Part shown: piece by piece, positions 1 to 12,100 of the stretch | How positions within the stretch are numbered: the stretch's first letter is position 1 | Layout of the letters: each line of letters begins with the position of its first letter | Assembly (NCBI GenBank): GCA_003991915.1 | Contig: RQTK01000055.1 | Span: 690,092-754,091, forward strand | Direction of reading: 5' to 3' | DNA length: 64,000 bases | Source: Elysia chlorotica | Lineage: Eukaryota; Mollusca; Gastropoda; Plakobranchidae | The notes under the pieces: generated by a model | What the model was told of the DNA's origin: nothing | Seen by the model: only the letters and a program-made list of their open reading frames with translations | The model's database searches: none | Made by a program: the position numbers and the translations under genes

Positions 1-51
1 TTTGTGGTTTGTGGCCATAAACCCACTGAAGGATGTGTGGAACATCACCAA

Positions 52-57
52 TTTATT
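52..57 (-). promoter_or_regulatory. polyadenylation signal of the AtuA-like gene
   Basis: AATAAA on the minus strand, about 47 bp after the stop codon. It is the only canonical hexamer in the visible 103 bp downstream. The cleavage site may lie at the window edge or beyond it. Confidence 0.5.
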
Positions 58-103
58 TCTTCCAGACCCTAACCATTATTTGAACACAGTTTGGGGAAAT
101 AAT

Positions 104-199
104 CTATACTTTCTCTTTGATAGCGTCCTCGGCAAGTTTTTTCAAGTCAGGCACATTTTCAATTTTGAAGTCCAGAAGGTGCTGCCCCATGGCTTTACC
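104..199 (-). CDS. AtuA-like exon 18 (C-terminus, stop)
   Basis: Encodes [20 protein letters not shown] then [11 protein letters not shown] and a TAG at 104-106. It completes the QGK motif split from exon 17. Acceptor CTCTGCAG. Confidence 0.9.
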   Translation of the reverse strand, partial: GKAMGQHLLDFKIENVPDLKKLAEDAIKEKV

Positions 200-3100
200 C
201 TGCAGAGGAATAAATGGTGAAACAAAGCTTTGGTAAATGAACGCGAGTTTAAAAAATAGTGCGTTTTCATAAACACTGGTGGCAAAATACTGAGACTGCG
301 TTGAGTTAAAAATACTCAATCAATTAATAAAGTTGTGAAGTGTTTCTACCAGGCTGTGAATTAATATTCTGGCGTTACATCAATATTAGATATTGGAAGC
401 AAAAAATGTGATGTAGTAAATGTTTAACCTTTTCACATCATCCCGCACCACTGTGGTGCGGCCCCCTTTACAACCGATCGCACCGCACCGCACACGTGAG
501 GTGCGGCGGCTCTAGCACCCCTTCGCATCGCACCGCACCGCTGGGGTTACCACGTAGTTTCGTAAACAAAACCACGTTTATTTTTTAAAGTATCATATCT
601 TTGATTTTTCTTACACATAAAATAACCATTTTTACAGTAATTACCAATGCTTATTTTTTTTAAATTGATGAATTTTTAGTTTGCAAAACATTTTTACCAG
701 TCAGCTTGGCACTATGATTTCACTTCAGTTCCACAAAATGGCGACTTACAGGTCTACACGAAAGCCTGTTCGCCTGACAGCTCAAGAAGTACTAGACACA
801 TATTTTATGGACGGTTCAGGGGATGAAGACGATGAAAAGAATATAGATCTAGATCCAGATAGTGATAAGGAGGACGATAGTGACATCTTGAACGATATAC
901 CACAGCCTTTAAACGTTACAAACAAGGCAGCGATTAGTGAGTCAAGCTTTAGCACTAGTGTTTCAGTAGACGGTGACAAGACCCTGCCGAGGTTTCTAGA
1001 TCTAGATCTAGTAGAGCAGTGTCGCCGATAGAGTCTTTAGACAGTAGTGATATTGAAGAGGAAAGTGACGAAGATGAGGTAGATCAGGTAGATCTAGATC
1101 TTTATAGACAGTACAATGCAGAAACAGAAGTGCACTTTGGATATACTTTTGGATGCACAGTCATTGATATAAACAAAAATTGAGGTGAGAAATGGTTTGA
1201 AATTATTTTTATTTTTTGTTTGTCTGCCATCTTGTTTTTGTTGCTATGGTAACCAATGTATTGCTTATGTGTGTGTAAAACCTACATGTTTGTGTTTATC
1301 TTGAACTGATCTTTCCATCCATACCAAATACTCTATAATAGGTCTAGTACAGTAGTTTTTATGAGCTTTGAAAAACACCCCAAAACAGTGCGTTTGCAGG
1401 GTAAAATAGGCAAAAAACCAATGCGTTCACCAGGGAATAACAGGGCCTGGTAGGGCGCGATGTGAAAAGGTTAACGGTTCAGTTATGAAGCTATCTCATT
1501 TTAGAATTTTCCCTTTTTTTTCCGAACACTAAAAATGTGATGTAGTAAATGTTTAACAGTTATTTTGTTGTGGAGGGGGTAGACTGAAGAGGCTAAATAA
1601 AAAATGTTTTATATTTTAAGAGACCCTTGTTTTGTTTATTCAGTAGTTCAAGTTGGTGAAGGCTTTATCATTTAACATTACATGTACGAGGAACTAAATG
1701 ATCAAACCTGGGGATCACTGAATAGCGAAGCAACGCCTCCTCCACCGAGACTGTTCTTGAGCAAGAAGTTTAGAGCTCCTATCCCAGGTACATCAAACCT
1801 GGTAAGAACAAAGACAAGATTTACTTGACAACTATATACAATGATAACGATTAACCTTTGCATTGTTGAATCACTGCTCCTTCAATTTGTTTTGTTTTCA
1901 TGCATAAAAAAACCCAATATTGTGTATAATATATATGGTTGGCAGGCAGTAACACAGTTCATGATGTATCAGACCTGATAGATCACCGTTTCTCAGGCTT
2001 TATTGACCTGAGGTTGGAAAGTGAATCAGTAAACTTTTGTTGAGCACTATTAAGAAAAATGCAGGAAAATCAGATTCTTCACTGCATTCGTTTAGTACGC
2101 TTTGGTTGTAAAAAATACACTAGTAGACTGAATGTATCGTAGTCTACTCTTAGACACTTAGCCTTTCAATGAGTGGGCACCTGATTTAACTTTTGTTTTG
2201 CTTGATAAGTATAATAAAGTTTGTCAGAGATTTGCTGCACTATTTTCTTACCAAGTTTTCGCGCAGAAAAAAAAATGGCAACCGACTGCGAAAAATCTAG
2301 AGCTAATACACCATTTGTAATGTTTGTTCATTTATATTCATTTCAATCATTAATTGTTAATTGGTTCTCTAAAGACCTTTGTAAAGGTTTTGGTGCAGTT
2401 TTTTTAAATCAAACATTACTCATTTTGTTTTCTTTAAATCATATCATTATTAGTACTTTTTCATGTACTAGAAGACTGACCTTTGGATTTGAGCCTTTCC
2501 ATATTTAAAGTTTGTCTCAAAATACTTTTCCATTGCTTCTGCCGTCAGTTGCTTGCGTATAAATGGGAGATAAGCAGGATGTCTGGCCACAACACCTGTT
2601 GACAGAGGAAACAAAAACTGTGTTGTAGAAAATATTTAACCTTTTCACATTGCATGATTTTTGGCCTATTCCTGTGAGCACACTATTTGAGGGAATTTTG
2701 AAAAACCTGTCAAGGTAAAAGATTTGATATTTAATTGATTATTTTGAAGTGGAAGGTGTGCAGATCAATGCAAAAAAGGTGCTAACACGAGAGCGTATCA
2801 ACCCACACAACATGTGTGCGGGGTGATGGGGAAAAAAATTTTAGGTTTACAGTCATCTTTTAATATGATCTTCTATTCCTTACCATTAAGCATTTTATTT
2901 TTCTCCCCTCAAAAAGAGAAATCCCTGTTTTTGTGTTTTTTTTCTTCCTTGCCTAAATTTTGGTTCTATCATAAAACGTGAATGAATCCCCTTGTTATAA
3001 CAAATGTTGAAATTATTAGACATGTTCTTTTTTGCTTTTACTGCAAATTAAAACATGTTGAACAAGTTATCCACTGCTTGTGGAGTTCTCTGGGCTTGGT

Positions 3101-6100
3101 GTTCCTGTTAGGCAAAACTTGTACGAAAAGAAAAAAGTTTAGATTCACTATTGCAATGGCAAACACAACACGAATCACATCAAGATAGCCTGAAATAGAA
3201 GCAATTGATAAAATGAAGGGATCAATTCAATACTACACCAAAGTCACATCTGACAAGATATGAGAAAACAGGAAAAAACTGTGGACTTAAGTAGGCAATC
3301 ACCCTAGCAAGGAAGATTACTCAAAGAATAGAGCATTAAACGAGTCATTATTAGTATTGGAAGAACGACATGACTTTCAATATGGTATTGGCTCAGAATT
3401 TGTCCAAATGTGACTTTAGGCATGGTGCTAAATTGATCCCTTCAATTCATAGAGAAAAAAAAAACAAGGACTAGAATAGCAAAAACTGGCTTAAATGCAA
3501 AAAAAAATGTAAAAATCCACAAAAACAATGAAATAGTCATTATGGTATTTCCTTCAACATTAGGTAAAAATGAACAAAACTTGTGTAAGTCAAGATAGCT
3601 AGCTACACCAAAACCTCACCGATGTTACAGTTGTTTCCCTTGTCTCCAGAGCGGGTAAACGCCAGCTCCTCTAGTCTGTATGAGAAGGGCCCAGAGGGAA
3701 GTTCTATATCATTGCAGAGTTTGTTTTCCCCGTTGCCATTGGTATCGCTGGCAGGGTAGGCTTGAGTCAGGTACTCGGCAGTCGGCACGGGGGGAGGGGT
3801 GAACTGCTCCACCACTCCGTCTACGTCCACTTCAATCTGGACGAGGGCAGAATAACATTTTATTTTGAGATTAAAACAAGAGATTAAAAATGTTACATCT
3901 TAGTGTCAAACCTTATGCAGTTTATCAGTCAAAACTTTCTATTCCACTTCAAGACAGAGGTTAAAGAAAAAAATAATCAGATTTCTGCAAGTCAAAAATT
4001 TTGACCCGCCCAGTGACATCAATGCCTCCCAATGCTAAGAACAAAAAAATAATAAGCTCTCATAAGACTTACCTTAAAGGAGTCTTTTGGGTGAAGGAAA
4101 GAAAACAGCTTCAACACAGGAGAGCTGAGGATATAATAAAACATGAAAAATAAAATACAGAAACAATTGTGTGATTCAATTGCAGCTAAGGAAAAACCTA
4201 CACCCCTGACCCCAAATACAACTTGCATGGAAAGCTAATTGAAAATATATTGAAGAATTAGAATTGAAAGTTGTTGAAACTTGCTCAAGTATTTTGCTTT
4301 TGATAACAAAAAATCTTTACTTTTTATCTCAAGATCATAATTTCCAGATTTGGTACAGCTAAAACGTTATGTTATTTAAAAAATGTTTTTTTTACATTTA
4401 AATTGTATACCTTCCCACTGAGAGAATATGACATTAAGACTCAGCACAAGTCTCAGTTTATATCCAATATAGATGCTAAAAGCTTGTTATCCACGATACT
4501 TACATCTTGGGCCTTCCCCCAATACCTCCACATATTCCAGGGGCTGAAAAAAAAAGAAAAGAGAGTGTTATTGATTTGGTAAACATGGATATAAATAAAC
4601 AGCACATGGATTTTTGAAATACAGCATTTATTACAAGTCCTTATATTCAGTTATTCATTATATTATCCATAGCTTAAATTACTCTCGGATGTTATATATT
4701 AATACAACTTAGCTAAAATTGTCTTCATAATAAATAATTACATAATCATGTGTTTTCAGATATACGGCTTTTTACGAATTAGTGAAATCTGAACAAATAA
4801 AAAAGCAAAGGCACATACACAGAACACACATCTCTTTTGAAAAGTTCTCTTACACCTGATCTTTTACACCTTATGATTTTTATAGCAAATGGAAAGACAC
4901 ATTTTTTTTTATTATTGTACCCTTTCAAAACAGTAAAATTATGCTTTTTTTTTCTTAACTGACTTTATGTTCTTATTGCTTTTTTTGTTTGTAAGTATAC
5001 AAAAATGTGTTGAATAAAAGATTTTTTTTCTCTTCAAAGTATAGAAGGGATGGAATTAAAATGTCGCTAGGGAACGCGGGAGGAAAAAAATAGCATAGTT
5101 ATTTTTTTTAGAGAAAATACTGACAAAATAATTAAAAATAAAGATCAAGAAGTATTGCTTTAACTCTGCACATTCTCTCTCTAAAAGGGAAGTTCTCTCT
5201 TTTTCATTGACTTCTATCAACATGCCAAGTTGTATGACATTACTATGTTCAAGTAAGCCGAATTCTATCATTATCAACCAGAAAAGAGCAAAAAAGTATT
5301 CCAACTGAATCTCGACCATCCTTTGTTTCATTACAGATACGAAACTACAATAGACAGTGCATAAGTCAACGATTTTCAAGTCAATTTTAACGTAACACAG
5401 TCTTTTTTTTTACTGGAAGTCCTTTTCATAAGTCTTATTTCAGACTAATAAAAAGGTGTATACCTCCATAGACAAGCCTATGTTTCCCCTTATAGAGATT
5501 GACCAAGCCCATATTGAATATTGACTGTCAAACCAGAGCAAAAAGAATACACACCCATGCCAGTGCCGGCTGGGGCAATCTCGCGGGTGAAAAAGTCCAG
5601 CGCCTTCCTATCGCTGTGGTTCACTGCGAGCCACATCACAACCTCCCGTGGCTCGGGCTGGTGGAGGTCAAAGCAAAATTAAGTTGGATTAAATAGGTTT
5701 CGTTGCTCAACTTTCACTGTCAGTACTATTGAGGCCCCATAGTGGATGTGCCCTAATACTAATGTCTGACAATGTTAGGTGCTGCTACAAGAGACAGTGC
5801 AGAGTCTTGTCTCAGCCTATCACATTTTACTGACACTTTTTTTTTCTTTCTTTCTTTTATTTAAGTATTAAGCTTGCATGCAAAATTTTACATTTGTAAT
5901 GCTGAGTGAAATATTGTGGACACTGAATAAGTCAATACCTGTTTCATCAATTTTTACATAATTGGATTCTTTTCCCCTTATATCTCCTTTCATAATTTCC
6001 TAGGTATAACAACAATTGTTGATATTGTTGTTGGTTTTTTATTTTTGTAAAATTAATAATGACGCCAAAGTTTTCAGGTATGTACCTTGGAGCTAAACTT

Positions 6101-9100
6101 GGGCTAAGTTGACAAAGTAATACCAACTGTGTCATTATCTTTTTACCAAACCTATCGCAAACAGCAGCATAGTGAATCGGATTACAAAACATGAGCCTTT
6201 GACAGAACCTAACTGAACTGTGACCTGCAAACTTTCTTTTTTTAAAGTGAAAATCTGTAACTTTACGTAAAATTGGCATCGCTGTGGACAGTAATCTGCC
6301 AGTGATCCCAAGTGGATTTTTAAATTTTTTTTACTGAACCTCTTGCATAAAAATGCATGGCATAGAGATTACAATATACACAACCCTTCACAAACTTTTA
6401 CTGAAAGTTAGCCTGCCGGCTTTAAAAAAAAATAAAAAAATCCGTAACTTTACGTAAAGTTGGCAACGCTGTTGACAGCAGTGTACGCTTAAGAGCTTAA
6501 CCGAAAAGCTTGTTACCACAGATTTGTCTTGCCTCTCCTGTACAGGACGACGATCGCCACCTAACACTTCAATTCTCACAGCGGTGAAGTCTTTCATGTT
6601 GAGCTGGTGGAAGATTCTCCGACACCTACAACCGAAGTAAGGAAAACAGAGGTGCTTCAACTTCAAGCATTAACACTAACAGTTATGGATTTGTCTCTGC
6701 TGCTGATTTGTTTTGCTAGCAATGCAATACAACACTAATCTTTTCATATCTCAGGATTTAAGGCCTATTCATTATGTGCTCACTATTTTGCAGAATCTTA
6801 CAAAAAGTTTTAAAAGGTAATAAAAGGTATAAGCTTCGATATTTCTTATTTTATGGAAGGCATGCAGATCATTACAAAGGCGTGCTAGCACAAGGGCATA
6901 TCGATGAGCACAGCGTGTATGCAGCAGGCTGGGAAATGATTAAGAACAACCCCCTCCATACTTAACAATAGACTTAGATTCAAGAAGCTCGTAAAAATCC
7001 AATATGGAAAATCAAAGTGTGGGTTCACAGTTATTCTAATTCTATATTAAATACTTAAGAATTAGAATTAGATCTTTTCAAAATACATGCTTTTTGTGTT
7101 TTAAATGTAAAACTGCAAAATGCATGTATTTTCTGCCTAGAAAGTGCATGAGAAAATTAATTTTTCATTAAAATATATCTCCATAAATGAAATCCAAAGA
7201 GATTTTATAACCCGGTGGCTACATTTATTATTTAGACAAAAAATTGTAAATGCATCAATCTTGACCATTTGGAAAATAAAATTTCATTCATGAAATACCT
7301 TGTAATAATTGCGTTGGCCGTTTTCTCTGCCTTCTCTGTTGCATTAGGGCCACCAATGATAATGACAGCTGTTGATCTGTAGCCTGAGGCATATGTTGCA
7401 CTCACCTAGAAGGCATAATGTTCTTTAAACATAAGAGTGTACCATTTAAACATTAAAATTACTTAAACCAAAGTAGTCAGTTTCGTCTCTTTAGCTGTAT
7501 ACATTTGGAAGGCAGAAAACTGATCAGACTTTAACAATTTATAAAGCATGACGACTCAATTTCATTGAGACAACAGGAGTTTACTTGAGTAGAAAAAGTG
7601 AAAATCCCAATGTCATGGCTAGAGGCCTTGGAGCGCTTAAGTGGATTTATTTATTAATTAATTCTTTATCTTTTTCTTATTATTATTACTACTATTATTA
7701 TTATCATTATTATTATTATTATTATTATCATTATTACTACTATTATTATTATCATTATTACTACTATTATTATTATCATTATTACTACTATTATTATTAT
7801 CATTATTACTACTATTATTATTATCATTATTACTACTATTATTATTATCATTATTACTACTATTATTATTATCATTATTACTACTATTATTATTATCATT
7901 ATTACTACTATTATTATTATCATTATTACTACTATTATTATTATCATTATTACTACTATTATTATTATCATTATTACTACTATTATTATTATCATTATTA
8001 CTACTATTATTATTATCATTATTACTACTATTATTATTATCATTATTACTACTATTATTATTATCATTATTACTACTATTATTATTATCATTATTACTAC
8101 TATTATTATTATCATTATTACTACTATTATTATTATCATTATTACTACTATTATTATTATCATTATTACTACTATTATTATTATCATTATTACTACTATT
8201 ATTATTATCATTATTACTACTATTATTATTATCATTATTACTACTATTATTATTATCATTATTACTACTATTATTATTATCATTATTACTACTATTATTA
8301 TTATCATTATTACTACTATTATTATTATCATTATTACTACTATTATTATTATCATTATTACTACTATTATTATTATCATTATTACTACTATTATTATTAT
8401 CATTATTACTACTATTATTATTATCATTATTACTACTATTATTATTATCATTATTACTACTATTATTATTATCATTATTACTACTATTATTATTATCATT
8501 ATTACTACTATTATTATTATCATTATTACTACTATTATTATTATCATTATTACTACTATTATTATTATCATTATTACTACTATTATTATTATCATTATTA
8601 CTACTATTATTATTATCATTATTACTACTATTATTATTATCATTATTACTACTATTATTATTATCATTATTACTACTATTATTATTATCATTATTACTAC
8701 TATTATTATTATCATTATTACTACTATTATTATTATCATTATTACTACTATTATTATTATCATTATTACTACTATTATTATTATCATTATTACTACTATT
8801 ATTATTATCATTATTACTACTATTATTATTATCATTATTACTACTATTATTATTATCATTATTACTACTATTATTATTATCATTATTACTACTATTATTA
8901 TTATCATTATTACTACTATTATTATTATCATTATTACTACTATTATTATTATCATTATTACTACTATTATTATTATCATTATTACTACTATTATTATTAT
9001 CATTATTACTACTATTATTATTATCATTATTACTACTATTATTATTATCATTATTACTACTATTATTATTATCATTATTACTACTATTATTATTATCATT

Positions 9101-12100
9101 ATTACTACTATTATTATTATCATTATTACTACTATTATTATTATCATTATTACTACTATTATTATTATCATTATTACTACTATTATTATTATCATTATTA
9201 CTACTATTATTATTATCATTATTACTACTATTATTATTATCATTATTACTACTATTATTATTATCATTATTACTACTATTATTATTATCATTATTACTAC
9301 TATTATTATTATCATTATTACTACTATTATTATTATCATTATTACTACTATTATTATTATCATTATTACTACTATTATTATTATCATTATTACTACTATT
9401 ATTATTATCATTATTACTACTATTATTATTATCATTATTACTACTATTATTATTATCATTATTACTACTATTATTATTATCATTAAAAAAAAAAAAGGTC
9501 TTGCTAAAGAGGAAAGAAAAGAAAAATGTTTGTGATTATATTTTCAAATAAATTTATTAGCAAAACTACATCCTTGAAAAAATTTAAATCTATAAGAAGC
9601 CAGGCATAGCCTTGTTAACCCCCCAAATGTTAAATGTAAATGTGTTTAAAAAAAATTTAGATTTTCTGAGTGTAAAGGCAATGTGTATTATTCCATGGTC
9701 CGTTTATCAAATACTGTTTATTAACTTACAAATGTGACACTATTTCAGCTGACGGTTCGTTTATCAAATAGCATTTATTACCTTACAAATGTGACACTAT
9801 TTCAGCTGACCTTACAGCAGATCTAATTGGCTATAATCCCACTAAGAAAGGAGTTTACCACCACTTCAATGACTAGTCAACGTTTTGAGGGATAAGAATC
9901 CATAAACAACAACTGCTCTGCGACTGTGCCCTTGTTGACGACCCCACCAGTGTGGTGTGGCTTGGACAGCGTGAAATTTCCGTCAGAGCCGACTGACACT
10001 ATCGGGAAGCCTATCTGATCCCTGAAAGAACGGCAAAGTTAAGCTACTCATTCGATGGCCTTGTGCCTTTCAACCTTTTTAAAACGCATGAGCCTGTAAA
10101 CTTGTGGAACTTTCTCTGTTTTTACCCTTGTCACTGTCAGTTTGATTGCTCATAGCCCTTAGACATTATTGGGTGTTGGGTGTGTATGTAAGTATGTACG
10201 GATGTATGTAAATTCACCTCTGATTTGTTATTGGTTTATTATATCATGTTAGGCTCAGCGCATGTGTTACAGAATACCATAAAAGCAATATGACAAAATT
10301 ATCTCAGATCCATATGGAAAGAAATAAAAGTATGAGGAGTCTTAATCCAAATGTTTCCATCATTGCAAACATTTTTCCGCTATAATGTATTTTACAATTG
10401 CACCTTACTTCTTCGCACATCTTGACCTGGAGTTAGAATAGACAAGAGAACTTACCAGTCCTTGACTTTATGCCAGTCTGTGAAAACTCCTCCAGTGGCC
10501 TGTGCTCCACACTCAATCAGATGACCGGCCAGACTGAAAAATTTAAGTATAACATTTCCATTGTTCAAACTGATATAAAAATAAAGAAGCTCTCTAGAAG
10601 CTTCGCTGCTGGTACAATGATGAAAAAGGCATAAGAGAAGAAAATATGTCTTATTTATGAAGCTATTAACGAGAATATTACTTTTATTTTTTTCAAGAAT
10701 AAAAAAAGAAGGGTGCCTTTATTGAACTTCATCATTGATCACAGTAAGGAGAGGGTAGTAAAAAAAAAGATATCCTTTATTGAACTTTATCATTGATCAC
10801 AGTAAGGAGAGGGTAATGAAAAAAAAAGATATATCTACCTTCCTGCAGCCAAGAGATCAAACTGGTCCATTGTCCAACCAAACTGAAACATAATACAAGT
10901 AGCAAAAAGCAAAATAATCTTTGATAAGCTCCAGAATAACTAGGCTCTGCATAAGGGTAAAAGACAAAAAGTGTGAGTATACGTACTGATATTTAAAACA
11001 AGTCAACGTTTTGAGGGATGAGAATCCATAAGATGATATATATATAATATGTCATGAGCAGATATTGAGAAATAAAATATTTATATCACCTCATATATCA
11101 ACGGAGCTAGAACCAAAGCACTGTCCGTACAGCGACCTGTGATGATGATGTCAGCTCCCATCTGCAAAGCTTTCACTATTGGCCCAGCTCTGAAAGAAGT
11201 TGTATACATTCAATTCATATTCTTGAATACACATTCTCAGCAAAAGCCTTTCTTTTTTTTTTTAGCTGTAATGGGCAGGGGTTCTTTGGTGGAGGTGGAG
11301 TACACCTTAGTTGAGTTGAGTTGCGTTGGTTTTAACGTCCAACATCAGCACTATATAGGCTACATGGTGGACTGGTCCCAAGACTGATGTCTGACAATTT
11401 TATGTGCTGCCACAAGCGAGACAGGGCAGGGATGCCATGACTCCTGTCTCAGTCGGTCACATTAAACTGACACCGACCCAACCAGTAGGGAGCGCAATCG
11501 CCAGGGCTCGAATCCAGACCTTTTGCGTCGGAAGCCCCCCGGAGTACACCTCAGATTCAACGGACTAGCTGGTACATTTTCAGTAGCTTGTATGGTGCAT
11601 GAAGGGTCGTTGAAGCCTAGGGCAAAGCAGTGTTAGACTGTTATCAATCGCGTGCCTTAGTGCCACCACTTACTTCCATGGTTTTTGTGTGATGCAAGGT
11701 TTGCTGAAGTCATGGATGCCGCAGTTAAAAATTCAGAGCCACCATTTACCATGATACTGAGCCATGCCAATCACAACGGGAAATTCCTGTATCTCTATTA
11801 TTCTCTATTTCTGATATTCCATGACACGAGTCTTTTAGATATTGTTGCTCTTAAGCATGAAAGTAGTGCAACAAAAACAGATAAAACATGCCCCCACTGG
11901 ACTTAACTCTACCTTTAAGTTCAAATTTCTATCTGCTTCAAAGGGTAACACCAGAGAGTGTGAAATATTGAGAGATTTCATGACCACAATTTTGCGTAAG
12001 AGGGTTAGGATAATTAAGACTGTTTCCTTTTTCAAACCTTACTAAAAACAATGTCTCCTGATTTTCCTACCACCCTTATTTCAATAAATAAATAAAGTGA

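Noticed and set aside
1020-1180. Continuation of the transposase frame after the stop at 1031
   Set aside because: Acidic coding-like sequence continues but is interrupted; treated as decay within a deletion derivative rather than a functional gene.
2221-2508. 95-residue plus-strand open frame
   Set aside because: Overlaps the minus-strand exon 16 and AT-rich intron; no homology; chance.
7585-9486. 633-residue open frame of Y7H repeats (and a 605-residue I/V/M frame on the other strand)
   Set aside because: Both are by-products of a stop-free 24-bp repeat whose period is divisible by 3; no start context, homology or splice support.
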